From the NCBI RefSeq assembly GCF_000143685.1, contig NC_014328.1, positions 2,790,001 through 2,854,000 on the forward strand: a stretch of DNA of 64,000 nucleotides, written 5' to 3'. This document shows positions 51,776 to 60,903 of the stretch, piece after piece. This DNA is from Clostridium ljungdahlii DSM 13528 (GTDB lineage: Bacteria; Bacillota; Clostridia; Clostridiales; Clostridiaceae). The notes below the pieces were generated by a model. That model had not been told where the DNA came from and did no database searches. It saw nothing but the letters and a program-made list of their open reading frames with translations. Position 1 is the first letter of the stretch. Every line of letters starts with the position of its first letter. Position numbers and translations under genes: made by a program.

Positions 51776-51915
51776 TCATTAATTTCTAAATTAGTTTCTC
51801 TTATCATGATAAAAATAACTACCTATTTCAGCAATAACCATAATTATATTAGCAGGTTTCTTTTTATACTATTTTATGTGTATAATACGTTAACAACTTT
51901 ATTATATGGTCTGCA

Positions 51916-52170
51916 CTAATAGCTTACATTATCAATTTTAAAATTAATGATTTCTTTCCCAACAAACCTAATTGCACTTTGCGCAATTATTTTCGTAGGA
52001 TCAATATAATTACCTTCTATATTCAACATTTGGAATGCTACTGGTAATTCAGTACAACCTAAAATTATAGTATCAATATTTTGTGACTTAAAGTCTGAAA
52101 TAACAGATTTTATATGGTCTAAATTATACTCTTTAATGCCATTTTTAATACCATATATTAAATCATTGAT
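51916..52170 (-). pseudogene. C-terminal remnant of an aspartate/glutamate racemase
   Basis: About 85 codons are open to a TAG at 51916. The sequence contains IDTIILGCTELPVAF, the second catalytic Cys region of Asp/Glu racemases, followed by the usual C-terminal helices (DPTKIIAQSAIRF). No start codon or ribosome site exists and the N-terminal two thirds are missing. The break is immediately next to the truncated LysR gene at 52177. Confidence 0.75.
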
Positions 52171-52176
52171 AATATT

Positions 52177-53091
52177 TTGATTAAAGGTAGCTTTTCAAAA
52201 GCTGCAAAAAATCTTTATATCAGCCAACCAGCATTAAGTGCATATATCAAAAAAATAGAAGTAGAGCTAGGTGTATCTTTGTTTGATAGAAGTATGACAC
52301 CAATTCATTTAACTGAGCCAGGGGAAATGTATATACATGCTATCCTTCAAGTGAAAGCTATTCAAAATAATCTTGAGCAGTACTTCCAAGATATAACAAA
52401 TTTAAAAGTAGGAAAAATTTCCATTGGTGGTACAAATTTTTTCTGTTCCTGTGTACTTCCTGACATAATAGTTGAGTTTAAAAAACAGCATCCTGGTATA
52501 AATGTGGATTTATTTGAGGTCAAATCGTCTGATATGCATGAAGAATTGATGAAAGAAACAATTGATTTAGCAATAGAATGTTTTCACCTAGATACAAAAC
52601 TCTTCGAAAATCGCGTAATTGCCAAAGAAAATATTATTTTAGCTGTACCAAAAAATTATAGAATCAACGATGAACTAAGCGCTTATCGCTTATCCTTTCA
52701 GAATATAGTTGAGAAGAGACATCTGTCGTCTGATTTTCCACCTGTACAGTTAAGTAAATTTGCAAATCAGCCCTTTGTGATGCTGAGAAAAGGTAATGAT
52801 ATGTATACACGCAGTATGAAAATGTGTCGAAAAGCTGGATTTACACCAAAAGCAGTAATATATTTAGATCAATTAATGACGTCTTATCATATTGCCCGAA
52901 AAGGTATGGGAATTGCATTCATACGAGATTCTTTAGTAAAATATATGAATTTTAATGAAGATATTTGTTTCTATAAATTAGCAGATGAGCTTTCTAGTAG
53001 AGAACTGGTTTTAATACGAAAAAAAAATCGATATTTATCTAGAAGTGTTGATGCATTCATAAATTCGGTTATCTCTTTTTTTTCGATGTAA
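52177..53091 (+). pseudogene. LysR-family regulator lacking its first residues
   Basis: The 304-residue frame begins in the middle of the first helix: GSFSKAAKNLYISQPALSAY is present but the usual preceding LRYFVxVxE segment is not. The only starts are a TTG at 52177 without ribosome site and none upstream before a stop at 52159. The effector domain is intact (IRDSLVKYMNF to the end). Together with the racemase remnant it marks a deletion that removed the 5' ends of two divergent genes. It may still be translated weakly. Confidence 0.72.
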
Positions 53092-53284
53092 GAGCTTGGT
53101 AAAACTTTATTATTTCTTTTGAATTCATATGAATGTTTGGATTATTAATTTCTTGCACCATTCCACAATATTTGTAGAAGTTATAGACTGTACTTAAAAT
53201 TCTATTTATAGTTCTACCAGTTCTCTCACTTTCCTTCCAGTATGTATTAGATAATTTAATATTAAGTCCATGATGTGAAAGTTA
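53069..53284 (-). pseudogene. Fragment of a tyrosine recombinase/integrase N-terminal domain
   Basis: About 70 open codons without a start read GRTINRILSTVYNFYKYCG followed by NPNIHMNSK, the core-binding (SAM-like) pattern of phage-type integrases. Its end overlaps the last codons of the truncated LysR gene. No catalytic domain is present. It may be a trace of the event that rearranged this site. Confidence 0.5.
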
Positions 53285-53312
53285 AATCACTGCTAGATAA
53301 ATAATTCTTTTA

Positions 53313-54776
53313 TTATGCGCTTTTATTCGGATTTTTTATAGGTATATAAACTTTGACTTCAGCTCCACCTTCATCATTATTTTTAACTTTAACAGTACCA
53401 CCTAATTTATCTACCAAAGTTTTGACAATATAAAGTCCTAAACCTGAATGTCCTTTTTCCTTTGACCTGGATTCATCCCCTTCATAAAACTTTTTAAATA
53501 CATTTTCTAAATCTTTTCTTGAAAATCCACATCCAGTATCGTAAACAGAAAAAATAACTTTATTTGAATTTAACTTTAAATTTAAAGTTATTCTTCCATC
53601 TTCTTTAGTAAACCTTAAACTATTGGAAACTAAGTTATCAAGTATTTCTGATAATACATAAGTATCTATTTTTATTAGATCATTAGAACTTCTCAAATCT
53701 TGAATATTACATACAAATTTTACTTTTTTGCCCTGTGCTAGTACATCGTAATCCATACTTTTTTCATTTATATAAGCTACTAAATCACATTCACTATCAC
53801 TTAGTTTAAAAGTTTCACTTTCAATCTTAGTTAGTAAATTTATTCTTTGAACTTGATTGGACATTCTATCTATATTTCTGTTTATTAAATTTAAGTACCT
53901 ATATAGCTTGTCCTTATCCAATTTGTTACTTTCTAAAAGTCCTTCTACATGCCCTTTTATAATTGTAATGGGGGTTTTTAAATCATGTGCAACATCACTT
54001 ACTATTTCTCTTCTCTCTTCTTCCATTTTCCACTGGTTTTCTAATGATTTCTTTAAATCTACTCTCATATCCTCAAATGACTTGCAGAGTTTCCCAAGTT
54101 CATTGTCATTTTCATAACTTATCTTAAACTCCAAGTCCCTAACTCTTATTCTTTCTGCAGCCTCCATTAACTGTTTTAAAGGTACATTTAATTTCTTGTT
54201 AAATCTACGGCCAAAAAATATGCTAAATAATATGATATACACAAATGGGGAAAGTATTACAAAAGTATCTGAATACCTAGCAATAAAGTTAAAGTTAGGA
54301 TTTTTAGCACTACATCTTATATAATATTTTAATATAACCATTCCTTTTAAGTCTTTGTTATCTATAATAGGGATAGACATTATAATTTCTGGATTTATCC
54401 GTCCATTAATTTTAGTTGTTTGATCTTTGCTTATAGGCACTTCTGATGCAATAGGCTTTTTAAAATAACCATAAGAAAGTCTACCAGCTGAATCTACTAC
54501 CTCATATTCAATACCAACTGTAGGTATTACTTTTTCAAGTTTATTTTTAAAATCTTTATTTAATATTTTATCCTTATTCTTATTTATATATTGTTTTATT
54601 CCAGGTACTAAATCACTATAATAACCTGCTCTTAATATTACTCCTTTATTAATAAGCTGAATATGCAATACCAAACCTGCCAAGGTAAAAAAAATGCTTA
54701 ATATAATTACTGAAATAATTGAAAGCATAAATTGTCTCTTAAAAGTTATATTTTTTATTATATTTAATTTCCCCAT
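53313..54776 (-). CDS. Sensor histidine kinase (HAMP-HisKA-HATPase)
   Basis: A 487-residue two-pass membrane kinase: membrane segments at about 15-37 and 168-190 enclose an extracellular sensor domain; then HAMP (PLKQLMEAAERI), HisKA with DVAHDLKTPITIIKGHVEGLL (phospho-His), and HATPase with LDNLVSNSLRFT, YDTGCGFS and GHSGLGLYIVKTLVDKLGG. TAGGAG ribosome site. It is the last gene of the unit that begins with the response regulator at 59526 and includes an ABC exporter and an esterase-like protein, so it probably senses the toxic compound. Confidence 0.92.
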   Translation of the reverse strand: MGKLNIIKNITFKRQFMLSIISVIILSIFFTLAGLVLHIQLINKGVILRAGYYSDLVPGIKQYINKNKDKILNKDFKNKLEKVIPTVGIEYEVVDSAGRLSYGYFKKPIASEVPISKDQTTKINGRINPEIIMSIPIIDNKDLKGMVILKYYIRCSAKNPNFNFIARYSDTFVILSPFVYIILFSIFFGRRFNKKLNVPLKQLMEAAERIRVRDLEFKISYENDNELGKLCKSFEDMRVDLKKSLENQWKMEEERREIVSDVAHDLKTPITIIKGHVEGLLESNKLDKDKLYRYLNLINRNIDRMSNQVQRINLLTKIESETFKLSDSECDLVAYINEKSMDYDVLAQGKKVKFVCNIQDLRSSNDLIKIDTYVLSEILDNLVSNSLRFTKEDGRITLNLKLNSNKVIFSVYDTGCGFSRKDLENVFKKFYEGDESRSKEKGHSGLGLYIVKTLVDKLGGTVKVKNNDEGGAEVKVYIPIKNPNKSA

Positions 54777-54797
54777 ATGTAATCTGCTCCTATATAA

Positions 54798-56132
54798 TTA
54801 GTTAGGCTCTGCACTACTTGTAGTATCTACAAATATCAATCCATCATATCGAAGGTCTAAAATTTCAGATTCAAAGCTTTTATTTTCTCCAGGAAAAACG
54901 GCACCTATATCATGACAATATTGAGGTTTTGACAAAATGTTTTTTGCATATTTATTTTTCTTACAAGTGTTGAAATCAATGAAAAAAATAGGATTTACCT
55001 TAGAAAAGATATATGCTGCTGAATTTTCTTTTGCTGCTTTTAAGGTACATTTTCCATTAACTATTTGTCCATTTTCCTTATTTGTATAGTTGGCTATTAA
55101 ATCACCTTTATTAAACTCAAATCCAATAACATACATTTTACTGCCATACATATCATATAAATTTGAGCCCATTCTCTTTACATTTCCTTCTGGATAATCT
55201 GAATTTGAGCCACCAAACTTGTCTATTCCTTTTGACACATGTAAATTATGTGCCCACAGCATTATCTTGCTGTCTTCTCCTTCATGATCTAAAATCCACT
55301 TTACATTTTCCGCCATATATTTATCTCTTTTAGTTTCTTTTTGAAAATCACTGCCTCCTGTGCCGAACATATCATAAAACTCACATATGACATTTAAATT
55401 TTGCATATAAAGTTCGTATTGTTCTTTTGAAGACTTTTTTATATATTCATCTTTGTTTTTTTCAAAAATATTTTTTATCTCCTTAATGCCATCAATTGGG
55501 AGCTGCTTTTTTACTCCATAATCTAATGTTCTATCATTAAACTTTGAAAGCACTTCATGTACTCTTGCTTCATAGGATGGATCAACTTTGTTTAAATAAT
55601 CTATAACATTTTGAGCTGCTGTATGGCTGGACTGCATGTCAAAACCATAGAACTTAATTTTCTTTTCATGTGTTTTATTGTATTCCTTCATCCATTCTAC
55701 CATATCTAAAACTTCCTTAGTATCCCAGGTCCAAAATCCTAATTTTTTTATAAGCTTACTCGGGTCGCCATTACCATTTAAAATGTAGTCATTTACTGCC
55801 ATACAGTCAGGCTGTGAAGCTTCCATAGCAAAAACATTATAACCCATTTCTTCCACAAGGAACTGAAACATTCTATGTTTCATCTGAAAAAATTCTTTAG
55901 TTCCATGAGTAGCTTCTCCCATAGCAACAATTCTTTTATCCTTTAATATCGGTTTTAAAGGCATTAAATCTTCAAAACCACTATTATACTTTACTGTTTT
56001 TAAATTCACCGCTTTATCTTTAAAAGCCTGTACAGCTTTATTTGATCTATATTTACTATATTGGTTATTGAATCCAATACCTATTAGGATAAATATAAAC
56101 GCAGAAATCACTATAATTATAATTTTTTTCAA
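54798..56132 (-). CDS. Membrane-anchored erythromycin esterase-family protein
   Basis: A 444-residue protein. Residues about 2-22 form an N-terminal membrane anchor or signal. The rest is an erythromycin-esterase domain: VAMGEATHGTKEFFQMKHRM with the Glu and His of the active site, FAMEASQPDC, WTWDTKEVLDMVEWM, and MLWAHNLHVSKG with the paired His. Ere enzymes open macrolide lactone rings, but most family members have other or unknown substrates, and Ere is cytoplasmic whereas this one would face outwards. TTG start at 56132 is 8 nt after AGGAGG; the GTG at 56141 lies inside that site. Confidence 0.85.
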   Translation of the reverse strand: MKKIIIIVISAFIFILIGIGFNNQYSKYRSNKAVQAFKDKAVNLKTVKYNSGFEDLMPLKPILKDKRIVAMGEATHGTKEFFQMKHRMFQFLVEEMGYNVFAMEASQPDCMAVNDYILNGNGDPSKLIKKLGFWTWDTKEVLDMVEWMKEYNKTHEKKIKFYGFDMQSSHTAAQNVIDYLNKVDPSYEARVHEVLSKFNDRTLDYGVKKQLPIDGIKEIKNIFEKNKDEYIKKSSKEQYELYMQNLNVICEFYDMFGTGGSDFQKETKRDKYMAENVKWILDHEGEDSKIMLWAHNLHVSKGIDKFGGSNSDYPEGNVKRMGSNLYDMYGSKMYVIGFEFNKGDLIANYTNKENGQIVNGKCTLKAAKENSAAYIFSKVNPIFFIDFNTCKKNKYAKNILSKPQYCHDIGAVFPGENKSFESEILDLRYDGLIFVDTTSSAEPN

Positions 56133-56144
56133 TAAAACCACCTC

Positions 56145-56918
56145 CTAATAAAGATAATCTTTCCTTTGCCATAAAAATATACTTACAAGTAATCCCCCAA
56201 GCAAGGTGATTATTAAAGTAATGTAAAAACTCATAGGAGCTGTACCTGATAAAACATGAAAACCATATTTTGTAGTTTTATCTAAAAACTCAAAGGGCTT
56301 TATATATAAGCTCAAACCTACAAGTGCAGCTATAACAGCTAAAATTGAAATTATAGAATTACTTATTACTAATCCAATAATGCTTGATATTGATAAGACA
56401 CATAAAGCTATTATAAATTGTATGATAAAAAATTTTGCCGTGTATAAAAGTGCTCCAGACATTGAAAATTTATGCTGTATTTTATAAAACCCTACACTTA
56501 ATGCATTAGGCATAAACATATATCCGAAAATTGTACTTATTATAAACGCTATGAACATTAGCATAAAGGTAGTTATAGCTAAGGCTGCCCATTTGCTTAC
56601 TATAAATTCATATTTTTTATACGGTCTTGTTACATACATTCTAAAAGCACCTATGGATTGCTCATAGTTGATTGAAGATATAAATAAAATAGGCAAAATT
56701 AAATATACTAGTTCTACTCTTATTTCATAAAATGCAAAAGGTGAAAAATTAAGTCTGTTCAAAGCTACATTATAATCTACACCGTCATAGGACCCCTGCG
56801 GACTTATATACCTAAATATACACATTAGTATTATCATGCCTAAATAAAATGCTAATAGTAATTGGTTTCTTCTATTCTCAAAAATTCTTTGAAATTCTGA
56901 AGCTATTAATCTTTTCAT
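56145..56918 (-). CDS. ABC-2 type transporter permease (second subunit)
   Basis: A 257-residue membrane protein with six hydrophobic segments, of the bacitracin/lantibiotic-exporter ABC-2 type. It begins MKRLIASEFQRIFENRR, a soluble start typical of such permeases, and holds RMYVTRPYKKYEFIVSKW in the first cytoplasmic loop. The ATG at 56918 follows GGAGGTAAC. It partners with the permease at 56933 and the ATPase at 57770. Confidence 0.85.
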   Translation of the reverse strand: MKRLIASEFQRIFENRRNQLLLAFYLGMIILMCIFRYISPQGSYDGVDYNVALNRLNFSPFAFYEIRVELVYLILPILFISSINYEQSIGAFRMYVTRPYKKYEFIVSKWAALAITTFMLMFIAFIISTIFGYMFMPNALSVGFYKIQHKFSMSGALLYTAKFFIIQFIIALCVLSISSIIGLVISNSIISILAVIAALVGLSLYIKPFEFLDKTTKYGFHVLSGTAPMSFYITLIITLLGGLLVSIFLWQRKDYLY

Positions 56919-56932
56919 ATTCGTGTTACCTC

Positions 56933-57754
56933 CTAACAATAACAATCTTGATCACTAAATAAACTATGTGCAATTAAATAAAAGACAATTATGTGAAAAG
57001 CAATGGATGTAAATATTATCCCCACTTGCTGAGGCGTTTGTGCCAAAAGTGTTTCTATCCCTATATATTGAATTCTTGTAATAAAAGAAAAGTACAAAAT
57101 GTTATATATTTGAGAAGTATTATCCATAAGGAAAGAAAATATCTCTGGTAAAATTATAGATACAAGTATAAATGCTAAACTAGCTGAAAGTGCGCCTATA
57201 GTAGTTTTACACATCATTGATATACACATAATAACTGATATAACAGCAGCTAAAACTAAAAAGGAAATAACATAATATTTTATATTGTAGATCATACTTT
57301 CATTTATTGTAAATTTATTTGAATAATAAGGGAACTTAACTTCCTGTTTTGGTAAAGCTAAATATCCTAAAAAGCTGCTTAAAATAAAATTCGTAATTAA
57401 AAGTAAAAATACTGTACTCAACGTAATTAGATACTTTACTTTGAAAATTTCACTAAAAGAAAAACTTCTTAGCATTACCATTCTCATTTGCCCTTCTCTA
57501 TACTCACTGGTTACAGCCATGATAATAAGAAGGATTACTATAACATCAAAAAACAATATGCTTTCGTTTCTTAAGATTACGCTTGGAAAATTTAAGCAAG
57601 AAACATATTTAGGGCTATTTAGAGTAATTAAAGCATCTATTTTAATATAGTGTTTTATAGCAGCTATAATTACTAGTGGTATTAGCATAAATGAAATCCA
57701 AGTAGATTTCCTATTCCACAATCTTTGCCATTCACTAATAAATAATTGTTTCAT
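56933..57754 (-). CDS. ABC-2 type transporter permease (first subunit)
   Basis: A 273-residue membrane protein with six hydrophobic segments and the same layout as its partner: MKQLFISEWQRLWNRKSTWIS, and a loop EYREGQMRMVMLRSFSFSEI. AGGAGG precedes both a GTG (57760) and an ATG (57754); I report the ATG, although the GTG is nearer the optimum distance. Both permeases with the ATPase would form an exporter for a peptide or antibiotic. Confidence 0.84.
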   Translation of the reverse strand: MKQLFISEWQRLWNRKSTWISFMLIPLVIIAAIKHYIKIDALITLNSPKYVSCLNFPSVILRNESILFFDVIVILLIIMAVTSEYREGQMRMVMLRSFSFSEIFKVKYLITLSTVFLLLITNFILSSFLGYLALPKQEVKFPYYSNKFTINESMIYNIKYYVISFLVLAAVISVIMCISMMCKTTIGALSASLAFILVSIILPEIFSFLMDNTSQIYNILYFSFITRIQYIGIETLLAQTPQQVGIIFTSIAFHIIVFYLIAHSLFSDQDCYC

Positions 57755-57769
57755 AATCACATCTTCCTC

Positions 57770-58507
57770 CTAACATCCACTTACTAATTTTATAAAGGCA
57801 TCCTCTAATCTGCCGCTTTTGCCCATGGATTCTAGTTCATCTTTACTTCCCTGCCATACAAGTTTTCCTTTGTTTATTACTACAAATCTATTGCAAAGCT
57901 GTTGAAGTTCATCTAGCAAATGGCTCGATATAAAGAAGGTTATTTTCTTTTCTTTTTGGAGTTTAAATATAAGTTCTCTTAAATCTCTCATGCCCATTGG
58001 ATCAAGTCCATTTGCAGGTTCATCTAAAATAATTACTTCTGGATTGTTTAAAAGTGCTTGTGCAATACCAAGTCTTTGCTTCATTCCTAATGAATAAGTT
58101 TTAACTTTATCGCAGCCTCTATCTTGAAGGTCTACTATCTTTAAAACCTCCTCCACTTTTTCTTTTTGTTCAGACTTTGACATACCTGGATTTAACATAG
58201 CTAAGTTCTGGAGATTTTTTCTTCCTGACATATATGGAAAGAATATAGGCTCTTCAACTATTGCTCCAAGTTTTAATAATGCAGTTTTTCTTTCTTTGAC
58301 TACATTAGCTCCATCTATAGTTACTTCTCCTTCCGTAGGTGAAATCAGATTTGTTATTACTCTAATCATAGTAGTTTTTCCTGCACCATTAGGTCCAATA
58401 AAACCACAGATATCACCTTCATGAACGTTGAAGGAAATGTTTTCTAATATAGTTTTTTTCCCTATTTTTTTGCTCACATTTTTAACTGCGATTTTTTCAC
58501 TTGACAT
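57770..58507 (-). CDS. ABC transporter ATP-binding protein (BcrA-like)
   Basis: A 245-residue ATPase: Walker A GPNGAGKTT, Q-loop VEEPIF, signature YSLGMKQRLGIAQALL, Walker B VIILDEPANGLDPMG and switch HLLDELQQL preceded by ISSH. The sequence is closest to the bacitracin/lantibiotic immunity exporters (BcrA/SpaF type). TTAGGAGGC ribosome site. It follows the response regulator gene after 335 bp containing R1 copy 4. Confidence 0.92.
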   Translation of the reverse strand: MSSEKIAVKNVSKKIGKKTILENISFNVHEGDICGFIGPNGAGKTTMIRVITNLISPTEGEVTIDGANVVKERKTALLKLGAIVEEPIFFPYMSGRKNLQNLAMLNPGMSKSEQKEKVEEVLKIVDLQDRGCDKVKTYSLGMKQRLGIAQALLNNPEVIILDEPANGLDPMGMRDLRELIFKLQKEKKITFFISSHLLDELQQLCNRFVVINKGKLVWQGSKDELESMGKSGRLEDAFIKLVSGC

Positions 58508-58592
58508 AAATTAATGCCTCCTAATTACTAATACTTTTTAAACACAAGGTAATTATAAGAGGCACTTTTAAAGTTTTCTTAAAGTTCTTATA

Positions 58593-58780
58593 TTTATCCG
58601 ATGACTACTTGCTCTAATACTCCCACTTCTTCAAGTAGGAGTAAAGAGCAATTACGTCCCTGGATAACGATTTTTCCTAAAGGATAACGCCTTCTAAGTG
58701 CTGAAGCACTAAGAATTCTGTTAATAAGCATCAGGTGGAGTTAAAACTCCATCTGATGCCAAGAACTCTGTTTATTGCAT
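58593..58780 (+). repeat. R1 structured repeat, copy 4 (no 51-bp module)
   Basis: The simplest R1 copy. It has the 5' hairpin TTGCTCT (58609-58615) with AGAGCAA (58645-58651) and a closed tip TACTCCCACTT/AAGTAGGAGTA, the conserved CCTAAAGGATAACG block, the short AAGTGCT hairpin, and the 3' hairpin GCATCAG (58728-58734) with CTGATGC (58753-58759). The stems differ from copies 1, 2 and 5 by compensating changes. It lies between the response regulator and ABC genes, inside their presumed operon. Confidence 0.75.
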
Positions 58781-58842
58781 AAAAAATAGACTAAACCAGA
58801 TTTTTGGCTTAGTCATATTTGCCCATAAAAATTTTAATGCTC

Positions 58843-59526
58843 TTACTTTTCCCACTTATACCCTACTCCCCAGACAGTAGAAATATATTCTTCTTCAGGA
58901 TCAAAGTTTTGAATCTTATGTCTTATCTTTTTAACATGCTCTGCTACCGATGCTGAATCTCCTTCAGCATCATACCCCCATACTTTCTCGTATATCTGTT
59001 CCTTTGAAAAAACTTGTCCACAATTTACCGACAAAAATTCAATTATATCAAATTCCTTCTTAGTTAAAATTACTAACTGGCCATTACAGTAAACTTCTCT
59101 ATTTCTTAAGTTTATACTTATATTTTTAAAGTATAAATTAGCCTTTTCAGAATTATTTGTGTTTCTTTTTTCTCTTCTCAAATGAGCATGTATTCTTGCT
59201 TTTAATTGTCTTAAACTAAATGGCTTTTGAATATAATCGTCTCCACCAGAAGCAAGCCCCTTAACTATGTCTCTTTCTTCTCCTTTAGCAGTTAAAAAAA
59301 TAATTGGACAACTTACTATATCTCTTATATCATTACATACCTCATATCCATTTTTACCTGGCATCATAATATCAAGTAATATTAAATCTGGATAAAGCTT
59401 TATTTTTTCTAGAGCTTCTTCACCACTAGAGGCAGTAAAAACTTCATAATCATCTTCCTCCAATGAATCTCTTAAAAAAGATATTATATCCTCTTCATCA
59501 TCTACTACTAATATTTTTTCTCTCAA
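58843..59526 (-). CDS. OmpR-family response regulator
   Basis: A 227-residue regulator. Receiver domain: VVDDEEDI acidic pair, LILLDIMMPG with the phosphorylated Asp, LTAKGEERD, and YIQKPFSLRQLKARI with the conserved Lys. DNA-binding winged helix: LTKKEFDIIEFLSVNCGQVF and ISTVWGVGYKWEK. TTG start with TGGAGTGA upstream. It probably pairs with the kinase at 53313 in the same unit and controls the ABC exporter. Confidence 0.93.
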   Translation of the reverse strand: MREKILVVDDEEDIISFLRDSLEEDDYEVFTASSGEEALEKIKLYPDLILLDIMMPGKNGYEVCNDIRDIVSCPIIFLTAKGEERDIVKGLASGGDDYIQKPFSLRQLKARIHAHLRREKRNTNNSEKANLYFKNISINLRNREVYCNGQLVILTKKEFDIIEFLSVNCGQVFSKEQIYEKVWGYDAEGDSASVAEHVKKIRHKIQNFDPEEEYISTVWGVGYKWEK

Positions 59527-59565
59527 TTTTTATCACTCCAATAATAATTCTTATATCTGCTTTAT

Positions 59566-59820
59566 TTTGTCCGATCGCTACCATTGCTAACACCCCATCG
59601 CACACAGCGAAAGCGACTATCACCAAATCAAAGATTTGGGATATCTGCTTTTCTATCAAAGTTGGGGATAAGCACTGCTACTCGCCTGGATAAGTTATTC
59701 CCCTAAAGGATAACGTATTCTAAGTGCTAAAGGCACTAAGAATACTGTTAATAAGGTTCAGCTGGAGGAAAGTCATCCTTATAAAGCAAACTCCACCTGA
59801 ACCTAAGAATCACTTGATAA
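59566..59820 (+). repeat. R1 structured repeat, copy 5
   Basis: A 255-bp full-length copy, nearly identical to copy 1 at 2391-2646, with one 51-bp module at 59600-59650. Its last 11 bp (TTATCAAGTGA on the minus strand) supply the final codons and the stop of the CDP-alcohol phosphatidyltransferase gene. That suggests insertion into the 3' end of a formerly longer gene. Confidence 0.75.
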
Positions 59821-60346
59821 ATATACTTTTTCTATTTATTTGTAATTCACTTGAAAACAAATTAATCAATAATTCCTCAATAGCAGAAATGCTTGCAATA
59901 GTACAAACTATATACATAATCATATTTGATTGCACAAAAGCAAGTGATATTATAAACGCAAACAGTATAAATCCTGTAAATTTGTTTCCATAAGTATGAA
60001 GCATCTCAAAGGTTCTATACTTTATAAATACTACTGCTGTTGATGTTATTTTAATCATTGCTATAACGAAAACCCAGATGATAATTCTAATTGTCAGTTT
60101 AATAACTGGATACAGTACAATTATTAATACCAATATCATTATAAAATCCCCAATAGAATCAAGGTTATCACCTAGTTTGCTTACAGTATGGGTTTTTCTT
60201 GCTACATATCCATCAAGAACATCAGTAATTTGACAAGCAAGAAAAATTATAAAAAATGGTCCACTTAAAGGTTTTACAAATAACATCATAATTGCAAGAA
60301 ATATTCTTAAAAGCGATATGCAATTTGCTGCTGGATTAATTATCAT
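59810..60346 (-). CDS. CDP-alcohol phosphatidyltransferase family membrane protein
   Basis: A 178-residue membrane enzyme with the complete family motif D-G-x2-A-R-x8-G-x3-D-x3-D (DGYVARKTHTVSKLGDNLD, then SIGD). It transfers a phosphatidyl group from CDP-diacylglycerol to an alcohol such as glycerol phosphate or inositol. The ATG at 60346 follows GGAAGGAT; the longer frame to 60424 overlaps the upstream gene. The stop codon lies within R1 copy 5, so the last residues may be altered from the ancestral protein. Confidence 0.88.
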   Translation of the reverse strand: MIINPAANCISLLRIFLAIMMLFVKPLSGPFFIIFLACQITDVLDGYVARKTHTVSKLGDNLDSIGDFIMILVLIIVLYPVIKLTIRIIIWVFVIAMIKITSTAVVFIKYRTFEMLHTYGNKFTGFILFAFIISLAFVQSNMIMYIVCTIASISAIEELLINLFSSELQINRKSIFIK

Positions 60347-60380
60347 TAAATTATCCTTCCTTGTATAATCATACTTAACA

Positions 60381-60785
60381 TCACTTTGGTGATAAACGAA
60401 ATACTTCCAAAAACCAAATAACATTTACAATTAACGATGCAATACAAATAACTCCCATTAGTGTATATAATGAATTTTTAGCAAATAAATTAGACATAAA
60501 GACAACTGTCATTAACGAAAAATCTGATAATATTCCAATGGCAAGAACAAATGCCATTACAAATCTCACTGCTCTTATTCCTAATATATAAATGATTAAA
60601 GGTAATATATACAATAATAAAACAATACCCACAGATAACCACATGCCAAAAGAGTTAAATTTATTTGCACTAGGTCCAGAATTAGCAAGCGGCGAAAGAG
60701 AACTTATAACTATTAGTGAGCAAAAAAGTACTGCAGAGACTAATGTTATAAAAATAACCTTACACTTATTTTTTTGTCTTATCAT
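60381..60785 (-). CDS. Hypothetical four-helix membrane protein
   Basis: A 134-residue protein with four hydrophobic segments (about 9-28, 48-69, 75-97, 105-128) and a short exposed loop SLSPLANSGPSANKFN after the first. AAGGATG site before the ATG. No family recognised. It ends 35 bp before the CDP-alcohol phosphatidyltransferase start and is probably co-transcribed with it; it diverges from the response regulator at 60904. Confidence 0.65.
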   Translation of the reverse strand: MIRQKNKCKVIFITLVSAVLFCSLIVISSLSPLANSGPSANKFNSFGMWLSVGIVLLLYILPLIIYILGIRAVRFVMAFVLAIGILSDFSLMTVVFMSNLFAKNSLYTLMGVICIASLIVNVIWFLEVFRLSPK

Positions 60786-60903
60786 TATTTAGACATCCTT
60801 TCTTAATCTTCATCCATTTCATTCCAATTAAAAATGGATTATTAATTATATTATATTATGATAAAATGGAAATAAGCAACATTACTTTTAAGAGGTGTAT
60901 TAA

